DNA of 47,300 nucleotides from DAIRDK01 sp035403225 (GTDB taxonomy: Bacteria > Bacteroidota > Bacteroidia > Bacteroidales > FEN-979). A program made the position numbers and the translations under genes. Shown here in pieces: positions 1 through 6,095 of this stretch (position 1 is the stretch's first letter; each line of letters starts with the position of its first letter). Below the pieces are notes generated by a model. It ran no database searches. It was not told the origin of the DNA and worked only from the letters and a program-made list of their open reading frames with translations. The stretch lies in the NCBI GenBank assembly GCA_035403225.1, contig DAONET010000019.1, positions 1 to 47,300 on the forward strand, in the 5' to 3' direction.

Positions 1-290
1 AACAGAGGAGAAAAGGCAAGAAGAGTTAAGTCTGAAACGCTAAGTCCGAACTGTGAGGTGCGAATTATTTCTGGCCGTACAGGCAAGAGAAAGATGAAGG
101 AAAAGCTGGAAACAGAGGGGAAAAGGCAAGAAGAATTAAGTCTGAAACGCTAAGTCCGAAGGGTGGAGTGCGAATTATTTCTGGTCGTACAGGCAAGAGA
201 AAGATGAAGGGGAATCTGGAAACAGAGGAGAAAAGGCAAGAAGAATTAAGTCTGAAACGCTAAGTCCGAACTGTGAGGTGCGAATTATTT
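1..290. repeat. 110-bp tandem repeat, 2.6 copies
   Basis: Copies lie at 1-110, 111-220 and 221-290 (the last partial), with an exact 110-bp period and only a few substitutions, for example GAGGAG/GAGGGG near each start and CTGTGAGG/GGGTGGAG in the middle. Inside each unit a 10-bp motif, TAAGTCTGAA, is followed four bases later by the near-copy TAAGTCCGAA. The array runs off the left edge of the window, so the copy number is a minimum. No convincing ORF is seen in it. It sits downstream of the minus-strand tRNA-Arg. The function is unknown. Confidence 0.9.
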
Positions 291-313
291 AAGAATTTCG
301 CACTTCACAGTTC
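268..313. repeat. Inverted repeat / hairpin between tandem array and tRNA
   Basis: Arms 268-284 (GAACTGTGAGGTGCGAA) and 297-313 (TTCGCACTTCACAGTTC) are complementary over 17 bp with a single G/T wobble, around a 12-base loop. The left arm is the tail of the third 110-bp repeat; the right arm is an inverted copy outside the array, and a further piece of the same motif follows at about 314-326. On the minus strand this hairpin lies just past the 3' end of the tRNA, so it could act as its processing or termination structure. No U tract follows it in that direction, so a classical intrinsic terminator is not supported. Confidence 0.7.
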
Positions 314-333
314 ACAGTTCGCACTTGAATTCG

Positions 334-407
334 TGACTCCGGAGGGACTCGAACCCCCAACCAACAGAACCGGAATCTGCCATTCTATCCAATTGAACTA
401 CGGAGCC
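334..407 (-). tRNA. tRNA-Arg (anticodon CCG)
   Basis: The reverse complement folds into a full cloverleaf. The 7-bp acceptor stem is GGCTCCG with CGGAGTC, the D stem is GTTC/GAAT, and the 5-bp anticodon stem is GCAGA/TCTGT around the loop TTCCGGT, which places CCG at positions 34-36. The T arm has the standard TTCGAGT loop. The discriminator base is A and the following base is C; a full CCA is not encoded. The anticodon CCG reads the arginine codon CGG. Confidence 0.95.
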
Positions 408-425
408 AAACCGGTTAAGGTGGTG

Positions 426-433
426 CAAAAGTA
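426..433 (-). promoter_or_regulatory. Putative -7 box for tRNA-Arg
   Basis: The minus strand reads TACTTTTG, a match to the Bacteroidota -7 consensus TAnnTTTG, 18 bp upstream of the tRNA 5' end. A clear TTTG -33 element at the usual 19-21 bp spacing is not present; a CAAA (TTTG on the minus strand) at 446-449 is too close. Confidence 0.5.
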
Positions 434-506
434 AGCAAAATTCACCAAATAATCATAATTTTTCGTGGTTAGGGCTGTGCCCTTACATGGCTGAAGGAAA
501 ATCCTA

Positions 507-514
507 TATCTTTG
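507..514 (+). promoter_or_regulatory. Putative -7 box for T9SS cargo gene
   Basis: TATCTTTG fits the TAnnTTTG consensus and lies 29 bp before the ATG at 544. It falls inside the longer ORF that could be read from 487, which supports 544 as the real start. Confidence 0.5.
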
Positions 515-543
515 TCCTTGATTCTAACCCTAACGCTGATTTT

Positions 544-3384
544 ATGAAAAAACTGCTTGTTCTGGTGATGGCAATCATCACGCTGGCTCCTTCTTTATTC
601 GCTCAAACGCAAAACCCGGTCCCGAAGGTGATGAAACCCGTTTATTTTGATGTCTCTCCTCCCTTGCGCGACCTGGTGAAAAGGCCTCCGGCCGTCGCTG
701 ACCGCTCGTGGAAAGACGGCGTGGTGAAAAACTTCTTCAACCTGAGAAAAGGGAAGGAAGGCGCACCTGACATCACGGACCCCTGTGTCCAAGACCAGAA
801 TGGCATGACGCTCACAGACACCACGATACAGAATTTCGAGGGGGTGAATAACGTGAACGGGTACATCCCTCCGGATACGCATGGCGATGTGGGGCCCAAC
901 CATTATTTCCAGGTGGTGAATGCTTCTTACGCCATCTATAACAAGAGCGGGGTTATGATCTTCGGACCGGCGAACAGCAGCACGGTATGGGAAGGGCTGC
1001 CCAACAACTCGAACAGCGGCGATGCCGTGGTTATCTACGACGAGCAGGCCGACCGTTGGCTGTTTTCCCAGTTTTCCCTCCCCAACTACCCGGCAGGACC
1101 CTTCTACCAGATGATCGCGGTGTCGCAGACCAATGATCCCACGGGGTCGTGGTACCGCTATCAATATTCTTTCACCGACCTGCCTGATTACCCGAAATTC
1201 GGGGTGTGGCCGGATGGGTATTACATGTCGTGCAACCTCTTCACGGAAAATGCTTTCGACTGGGCCGGCACCGGCGCCTGTGCCTTTGATCGTACCGCCA
1301 TGCTGGCCGGTAATTCCTCCGCCACCATGGTATATTTCACCCTCCCCTCCACGAATGACGAGTCGTCGCAGCTTCCCAGCGACTGCGATGGCCCTTTTCC
1401 TCCGGCCGGGACGCCTAACTATTTCACGTTCATCTACGATATCACCCCGCAGCACCTGGGGATCCGCGAATTCCATGTGAACTGGACCACCCCGTCGAGT
1501 TCTACTTTTGCTCCGGCGGTTACACTTTCGGTCAACTCATTCAGCAACAGCCTCAGTAGCGGTATTGCGCAAAAAGGTACTACCAAGAAACTGGATGCCA
1601 TCTCCGACCGGCTGATGTACCGGCTTCAATACCGGAAATTCACCAACTATCAATCCATGGTGACTTGTCATTCGGTGAACATCGGCTCCGGGGTGGCCGG
1701 GGTGCGGTGGTACGAATTACGAAACACCGGCAGCGGCTGGTCTGTCTACCAGCAATCGACGTATGGGCCGTCTGACGGCAACAGCCGCTGGATGGGGAGT
1801 ATCGCCATGGACACTTCGGGCAACATCGCCCTGGGGTATTCGGTCTCGGGGAGCAACATGTACCCGTCGATCCGCTATACCGGCCGGATGAAGAATGACG
1901 CGCTCAACACCATGACCATCGCTGAACGGGGTATCATCAACGGTGGCGGGAGTCAGACGGGTGGCGGCACCCCCGGACGCTGGGGTGACTACAGCTCCAT
2001 GTCGGTCGATCCTTCTGCTTCCTGCACGTTCTGGTATACGACCGAATACTACACCGCTAACTCAAGCGGTAGCTGGAAGACCAGGGTCGGCTCTTTCAGT
2101 TTCCTCGCTCCGATGACCGTGGATGCCACGGCGACGCCTTCGACCATCGCCATCGGACAGACATCCCAGTTGAATGTCGTCGCTATTGGAGGAACGGGCA
2201 CTTACTCGTATGCCTGGAGTTCCATCCCTTCCGGTTTCACCTCGAACATACAGAATCCCGTCGCTTCTCCTCTCATCAACACGCGGTACATTGCCACTGT
2301 CACTTCAGGACCTTACAGCGGGACGGATACCACCGATGTGACGGTCACGTTACAGGTCACAGCAACGGCCACCCCTTCGTCCATCACTGTCGGACAATCG
2401 TCGCAACTGAATGCCAGCCCGTCGGGTGGCACCGGGACTTACACCTATCTGTGGAGTTCGATCCCGGCCGGTTATACGTCGAACATGCAGAACCCGGTGG
2501 TGTATCCCACCGCTACCACGCAGTATGTTGTGCAGGTGACCAGCGCGTCACAGACCGCCAGCGATACGGTAACCGTAACTGTCAGCGTGAATCCCCTGGT
2601 GGTGATCGCTTCCGCCACCCCTTCCTCCCTTTGTGCCGGAGCGACCTCGCAACTGAACGCCAGCGCGTCGGGTGGTACCAATGTCTATTCATATTCATGG
2701 ACCTCCATCCCCGCGGGATTCACTTCTGACGTACAGAATCCCCAGGTTCAACCCACGGAGACTACCCAGTATATCGTCGCTGTGAATGACACTACCCAGA
2801 TCGTGAACGACACAGTGACAGTATATGTCACGGCCTCTCCGGTATGCTTTGCCGGAAACGACACCATTATCTGCAGTTATATCGTTCAGGTCGATCTCAA
2901 TGGGACAGCATCCGGTTATTCGTCGGTGATGTGGTCTACCTCGGGCGACGGCATCTTCAACGATGCATCGACACTGACAGCCGTGTATTTCCCCGGTATT
3001 GAAGACAGGGCTTCAGGATCTTTCGATCTTTCCCTGACGGCATCGCCTGTTTTGCCTTGCGTGAACAGCGTCACGGATGTCGTACATTTCACGATAGATC
3101 CCTGCACGGGAATCGCCCCGCTGAATGATTATCAGTTTGGGATCACCCTGAAGCCGAATCCGGCCAGCGATGTCGCTTTTCTCACTATTACAGGTGTGAA
3201 GGGCAAGGAATGCCGGATCAGTTTAACGGATATGAAAGGGAATAAGGTTTTCGAAGAAAAAAGAAAATCCCCGCAGTCAGTGTTTACCCGGAAGATCAGC
3301 CTGGCTGGTTTTGCCAAAGGCGTTTACCTGGTAAAGGTCGAATGCGGGGACGAGCAGCAAACAGAGAAGCTGTCGGTCAGATAA
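544..3384 (+). CDS. Secreted T9SS cargo protein with three Ig/PKD-like repeats and C-terminal sorting domain
   Basis: 946 residues from the ATG at 544, chosen because a signal peptide (MKKLLVLVMAIITLAPSLFAQ-type, cleaved near residue 21) begins there and a promoter box lies just upstream; an in-frame ATG at 487 would put 19 odd residues before it. The first 520 or so residues form a large extracellular region with motifs such as DTHGDVGPNHYFQ and DYPKFGVWPDGYY. Three repeats of about 80 residues follow, starting near 526, 606 and 687, each beginning A-T-A-T-P-S or similar, then G-Q-T/S-S-Q-L and G-G-T-x-x-Y-x-Y. The last 85 residues (from about 861) look like a T9SS type A sorting domain: LKPNPASD, a central D-M-K-G, and an ending G-V-Y-L-V-K-V. 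It is therefore probably exported through the SprA translocon encoded at 33974 and anchored or released at the surface. The catalytic or binding role of the N-terminal region is not recognised. The 3' end overlaps the convergent gene by 8 bp. Confidence 0.88.
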   Translation: MKKLLVLVMAIITLAPSLFAQTQNPVPKVMKPVYFDVSPPLRDLVKRPPAVADRSWKDGVVKNFFNLRKGKEGAPDITDPCVQDQNGMTLTDTTIQNFEGVNNVNGYIPPDTHGDVGPNHYFQVVNASYAIYNKSGVMIFGPANSSTVWEGLPNNSNSGDAVVIYDEQADRWLFSQFSLPNYPAGPFYQMIAVSQTNDPTGSWYRYQYSFTDLPDYPKFGVWPDGYYMSCNLFTENAFDWAGTGACAFDRTAMLAGNSSATMVYFTLPSTNDESSQLPSDCDGPFPPAGTPNYFTFIYDITPQHLGIREFHVNWTTPSSSTFAPAVTLSVNSFSNSLSSGIAQKGTTKKLDAISDRLMYRLQYRKFTNYQSMVTCHSVNIGSGVAGVRWYELRNTGSGWSVYQQSTYGPSDGNSRWMGSIAMDTSGNIALGYSVSGSNMYPSIRYTGRMKNDALNTMTIAERGIINGGGSQTGGGTPGRWGDYSSMSVDPSASCTFWYTTEYYTANSSGSWKTRVGSFSFLAPMTVDATATPSTIAIGQTSQLNVVAIGGTGTYSYAWSSIPSGFTSNIQNPVASPLINTRYIATVTSGPYSGTDTTDVTVTLQVTATATPSSITVGQSSQLNASPSGGTGTYTYLWSSIPAGYTSNMQNPVVYPTATTQYVVQVTSASQTASDTVTVTVSVNPLVVIASATPSSLCAGATSQLNASASGGTNVYSYSWTSIPAGFTSDVQNPQVQPTETTQYIVAVNDTTQIVNDTVTVYVTASPVCFAGNDTIICSYIVQVDLNGTASGYSSVMWSTSGDGIFNDASTLTAVYFPGIEDRASGSFDLSLTASPVLPCVNSVTDVVHFTIDPCTGIAPLNDYQFGITLKPNPASDVAFLTITGVKGKECRISLTDMKGNKVFEEKRKSPQSVFTRKISLAGFAKGVYLVKVECGDEQQTEKLSVR

Positions 3385-3781
3385 CCTCATTAAAAGTTGC
3401 TGTATCCGGCAGGGCAGGAGTAAGGTTCACAGAACAAGCGATGGTATCGCCCGGTTCGAACGTAGCTTCGACAGGAAGAACCGGGTTGAGAAGACGGATC
3501 TGCTCAGGGTTAACCTTGACGGTTGTCAAAGAATCGTTGAACGAAGCTTCATTCGGAATAACCGGGTGAAGAGCGGAGTCATTATATAAGGGCAGTACGG
3601 GAGCGTCATTGAAATCGGCCTCATTAGGAATAACGGGGGCCAGGTTGGTCACAACAAATTCATCCTTGATTCCGGTCACTGTTTTCCGGTCTCCTGCAGC
3701 AGCTGCATTAATCTGAAGACAAAATACGGAAAAGAGAGCAACGAACATTTTAATGGTCTGGATGTTAATTTTTGTTTTCAT
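3377..3781 (-). CDS. Small secreted protein with repeated P-V-I-P-N-E-A motif
   Basis: 134 residues from the ATG at 3781, which starts directly with a signal peptide (MKTKINIQTIKMFVALFSVF, then an Ala-rich cleavage region near residue 30). Ten further residues upstream in frame are unlikely to be translated. The mature part carries four imperfect copies of a 13-residue motif at about 47-59 (LAPVIPNEADFND), 71-83 (LHPVIPNEASFND), 98-109 (LNPVLPVEATFE) and 120-132 (LTPALPDTATFNE), plus a half copy (APVLPLYND) at 59-67. The copies are 22-27 residues apart and acidic. I do not recognise a characterised family. It lies tail-to-tail with the T9SS cargo gene with an 8-bp overlap. Repeat conservation argues that it is a real protein. 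Confidence 0.75.
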   Translation of the reverse strand: MKTKINIQTIKMFVALFSVFCLQINAAAAGDRKTVTGIKDEFVVTNLAPVIPNEADFNDAPVLPLYNDSALHPVIPNEASFNDSLTTVKVNPEQIRLLNPVLPVEATFEPGDTIACSVNLTPALPDTATFNEVI

Positions 3782-3829
3782 TGTTTTTAAATTTTGAATT
3801 TTGAACATTAGACGGATTCATTTCTTTCC

Positions 3830-3865
3830 TGTTACACATGGGGGGAAGGGTTAAAAAATGTAACA
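3830..3865. promoter_or_regulatory. Short inverted repeat in divergent intergenic region
   Basis: TGTTACA (3830-3836) and TGTAACA (3859-3865) are perfect inverted 7-mers 22 bp apart, in the 277-bp region between the divergent genes starting at 3781 and 4059. It could be an operator-like dyad, but arms this short can occur by chance. Apart from the promoter at 4046-4053, nothing else clear is seen in this region. Confidence 0.25.
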
Positions 3866-4022
3866 TGCAGAAAGACAACGAGATACGCTTTTCCCTCCCT
3901 CTCGGGATTCGTTGAAAAGGGGGACGGTGTCGGTGATTTTGGCCGGATTCCCGACGAACGGCGTAAAAGTCTCGTTGAGTGATTCCAACTTGGTTCAAGG
4001 AAGGTTTTAAATACGGATTTTA

Positions 4023-4053
4023 CTTGTTTTATGGCCGGTCCTTTCTAACTTTG
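4023..4053 (+). promoter_or_regulatory. Bacteroidota-type promoter for 4059 gene
   Basis: TAACTTTG at 4046-4053 matches TAnnTTTG, with CTTG at 4023-4026 standing for the -33 TTTG at the expected 19-bp spacing. The ATG begins only 5 bp after the box, so transcription probably starts at or next to the start codon. Confidence 0.6.
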
Positions 4054-4058
4054 GGGTT

Positions 4059-5336
4059 ATGAGGAGGATGATGATCATCGTCATATTCTTTCTGTGTGTC
4101 TCCGGGGCATTTGCACAGGAGGGGTATCATTATTTTTACGGGACTATCACAGATCAATCGACGCAGAAGCCGGTCGTGGGAGTCAACATCTCTTTCAAGG
4201 GATCGAAAACAGGGTGTGTGACGGACAGGCAGGGTAATTTCTCGTTTTTCATTGATACGATCCCGGTGTATATGGTTGTCAGTCATCTGGGTTATGAGAC
4301 GAAGAAGATATGGCTTGACGGGACATTTCCGAAGATAATGATCAGGCTTACGCCGGCGTCGATTGAGTTGAACGAAGTAGAGATTGTCGCCAAGGCGGGT
4401 CCGGTAGCTTTTTACCAGGACGAGTTGTATTCAGTGCTTGATTATCAGCTTGATTTTCCGCGAATCTATATATTGGTCTATCGTTTTGGTTCTGCTGAAT
4501 CGGAGATTATATGTAAGCGGATGGACGGGGAGGACATAGGCTCCTCGGGGCGGCTTCTGTTCAAGCCCGACTCCTTGTTCACTGACTGTCTGGGGAATGT
4601 GCATGTGATGGGGCATGATTCCTGTTACCAGATGTATGTTGATTCGACGGGGGTGCATTTGATGTATTCTGTGGGGATAGAAAGATTTCGAAGCATCCTG
4701 AAGGATTGTATTGCCTCGACGGAGACAAAGCTTTTCTTTAAGAAAGTCACAGAAAACGGGTTTGGAGTTGATTTTTACCGGGTTGACAGGGAGACGAGTG
4801 TAAAAGAGAAAGTGACGACGGTAGTTGATGAGGCGACCTTGAGGAGGTTGAAGCAGAACGAGGATGATTATTACCGGGTGATGTCGAATGAGATTCCTGA
4901 AGGCAATGAAGAGATGAGGGAGTGGAGTTTTGCGAAGAAGATCATGTACCGGCCTCGAACGGCTTCGATGTACAGGATCGGGAAAGATATTTGTGTTTTC
5001 AACACGGCGGACATGACGATTGAGTTTTACACGGTGGATGGAGATTTTACGGGCAAGGTGAAGATGGAATGTGTGAAGCCGGGGGAGGGGCGGTGGACGA
5101 AAGAGTTTTTTATTGATGAAGTGAGGCAGCGGGCGTATACATCCTTTATCCGAGGTGGGACAGTAACAATGTTCCGGGTAGATCTCGGGACGGGGGAGTT
5201 GGTTTCGAGTTCAGTGTTGAAGCATATTTTCCCGCAGCGGATCAAGGTGAGTGATGGGAAGGCATATTACCTGTATAATGTTCCCGGGGAGGTGGATAAT
5301 AAGAAGTTGTTTAGGCAGGGGTTGAAATTATTATAA
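4059..5336 (+). CDS. Secreted protein with N-terminal carboxypeptidase-regulatory-like domain
   Basis: 425 residues. A signal peptide (MRRMMIIVIFFLCVSGAFAQ) is followed by a beta-sandwich domain of the CarboxypepD_reg-like type at about 25-110: G-T-I-T-D-Q-S-T-Q-K-P-V-V-G-V-N-I-S, T-D-R-Q-G-N-F-S-F and S-H-L-G-Y-E-T. In this phylum the domain is usual at the start of TonB-dependent receptors and cell-surface proteins. Here no TonB plug or barrel follows; the remaining 300 or so residues are beta-rich and end in strand-turn repeats that could be part of a propeller-like fold, though no family is recognised. It has its own promoter and stands alone between the divergent P-V-I-P gene and the RAYT unit. 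A surface or periplasmic location is inferred. Confidence 0.8.
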   Translation: MRRMMIIVIFFLCVSGAFAQEGYHYFYGTITDQSTQKPVVGVNISFKGSKTGCVTDRQGNFSFFIDTIPVYMVVSHLGYETKKIWLDGTFPKIMIRLTPASIELNEVEIVAKAGPVAFYQDELYSVLDYQLDFPRIYILVYRFGSAESEIICKRMDGEDIGSSGRLLFKPDSLFTDCLGNVHVMGHDSCYQMYVDSTGVHLMYSVGIERFRSILKDCIASTETKLFFKKVTENGFGVDFYRVDRETSVKEKVTTVVDEATLRRLKQNEDDYYRVMSNEIPEGNEEMREWSFAKKIMYRPRTASMYRIGKDICVFNTADMTIEFYTVDGDFTGKVKMECVKPGEGRWTKEFFIDEVRQRAYTSFIRGGTVTMFRVDLGTGELVSSSVLKHIFPQRIKVSDGKAYYLYNVPGEVDNKKLFRQGLKLL

Positions 5337-5341
5337 TCCTA

Positions 5342-5376
5342 TAACCCTGTCAGGGTCCCCCACCCTGTCAGGGTCA
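5342..5376. repeat. Left 35-bp REP doublet
   Basis: Two 13-bp palindromes, ACCCTGTCAGGGT, at 5344-5356 and 5362-5374, joined by CCCCC. The whole 35-bp arm is the exact reverse complement of 6037-6071. It starts 5 bp after the stop codon of the preceding gene. Confidence 0.95.
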
Positions 5377-5380
5377 AAAG

Positions 5381-5440
5381 GAAAAAATATTTTTTCAGTT
5401 TCTGCATTACTTTTTCGATTATTCCCGGATTAAGCGGGAA
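5381..5440. promoter_or_regulatory. Palindromes between left REP arm and RAYT start
   Basis: GAAAAAATATTTTTTC at 5381-5396 is a perfect 16-bp palindrome directly after the left arm. TTCCCG (5422-5427) and CGGGAA (5435-5440) form a 6-bp hairpin ending 11 bp before the RAYT ATG. The first, with its A and T runs next to the GC-rich REP arm, could terminate transcription from the upstream gene; the second could restrict translation of the transposase. Both roles are inference. Confidence 0.5.
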
Positions 5441-5451
5441 ACGGAAATATT

Positions 5452-6039
5452 ATGCAAAAATTTGAAAAACTGCTCCCCGGGAAGTTTTACCATGTATACA
5501 ACAGGGGAATCAATGGAGAAGATATCTTCAGAGAATACGTTAACTACCTGTATTTTCTTCGTTTATATCATAAATTCATTGACCCGATTGGAGATACTTA
5601 TGCCTATTGCTTGTTAAAAAACCATTTTCATTTTCTGATACGAATTTTTGACCCTGACAGGGTTCCTTATCCTTATGTAAAAGTAACGGATCCTTCTCTG
5701 GCTTTTTCTCATATGTTCAATTCATATGCACAATCGTTCAATAAAATGTTTGAGCGTACGGGTGGATTGTTTCAAACGCCTTTCAAAAGGAAGCTGATTG
5801 AGGATGAAGAATATTTTCGCCAGATTATTTATTATATTCATAACAATCCCGTAAAACACGGATTTTCAGACAGTATGAACGATTATCCCTGGTCGAGTTT
5901 TCAGACATTGATCTCCTTGAAAGGATCAAGGGAAAACGATAGTCCGCTGGTTGGATTTTTTGACAGTAAGATGGATTTTATCCGGTTTCACAGCCAGACC
6001 CAAGAGGCTCCGGAAATTGTTCCGTTGATGTTCGAATGA
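5452..6039 (+). CDS. REP-associated tyrosine transposase (RAYT), IS200/Y1 family
   Basis: 195 residues. The fold is that of Y1_Tnp/RAYT proteins: an N-terminal G-x-x-Y-H-V-Y-N-R-G strand (10-19), the HUH metal-binding motif K-N-H-F-H-F-L at 56-62 (His58, His60), and the catalytic tyrosine helix Y-Y-I-H-N-N-P-V-K-H-G at 127-137 (probable nucleophile Tyr128). Family members nick single-stranded DNA at REP hairpins. The gene is complete and intact, and its stop codon TGA is the first three bases of the right REP arm. A REP palindrome occurs inside the coding sequence at 5650-5664, translated as D-P-D-R-V (67-71), in the variable linker after the HUH motif. There is one gene only and no accessory TnpB, as is typical for RAYTs rather than IS605 elements. 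Confidence 0.92.
   Translation: MQKFEKLLPGKFYHVYNRGINGEDIFREYVNYLYFLRLYHKFIDPIGDTYAYCLLKNHFHFLIRIFDPDRVPYPYVKVTDPSLAFSHMFNSYAQSFNKMFERTGGLFQTPFKRKLIEDEEYFRQIIYYIHNNPVKHGFSDSMNDYPWSSFQTLISLKGSRENDSPLVGFFDSKMDFIRFHSQTQEAPEIVPLMFE
5650..5664. repeat. Internal REP palindrome within RAYT coding sequence
   Basis: GACCCTGACAGGGTT at 5650-5664 contains the same 13-bp palindrome as the flanking arms, with central A as in the right arm, and is read in frame as residues 67-71 of the transposase. Confidence 0.9.
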
Positions 6040-6071
6040 CCCTGACAGGGTGGGGGACCCTGACAGGGTTA
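6037..6071. repeat. Right 35-bp REP doublet
   Basis: Two palindromes, ACCCTGACAGGGT, at 6039-6051 and 6057-6069, joined by GGGGG; the exact reverse complement of 5342-5376. Its first three bases are the RAYT stop codon, and its end lies 12 bp before the -7 box of uup. Confidence 0.95.
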
Positions 6072-6083
6072 GTTTTTAATCCT

Positions 6084-6091
6084 TACCTTTG
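6084..6091 (+). promoter_or_regulatory. Putative -7 box for uup
   Basis: TACCTTTG fits TAnnTTTG and ends 4 bp before the ATG at 6096. The expected -33 position falls inside the right REP arm, where no TTTG is present. If correct, the mRNA has almost no leader. Confidence 0.5.
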
Positions 6092-6095
6092 CCCC

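Larger units (their letters stand above)
5342..6071. mobile_element. RAYT/REP unit bounded by perfect 35-bp inverted repeats
   Basis: A 730-bp block consists of a single transposase-like gene (5452-6039) between two perfectly matching inverted arms, 5342-5376 and 6037-6071. Each arm contains two copies of a 13-bp palindrome (ACCCTGTCAGGGT, or ACCCTGACAGGGT on the other strand) separated by five C or G. This is the layout expected of a REP-associated tyrosine transposase with its flanking BIME-like repeats. The block is visibly more AT-rich than the genes after it. No target-site duplication is obvious. It may be mobile or a domesticated resident; the sequence alone does not decide. Confidence 0.85.

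Noticed and set aside
1..290. CRISPR array
   Set aside because: The units are continuous 110-bp copies without unique spacers, and no cas genes are present.
595..1476. Minus-strand ORF of 293 codons
   Set aside because: It lies fully antisense to the well-supported T9SS cargo gene, has no promoter or recognisable domain, and arises from the GC-rich codon pattern of the real gene.
3765..3998. Minus-strand 77-codon ORF upstream of the P-V-I-P gene
   Set aside because: Basic, unstructured composition, no promoter, overlaps the signal-peptide region of the real gene in another frame.
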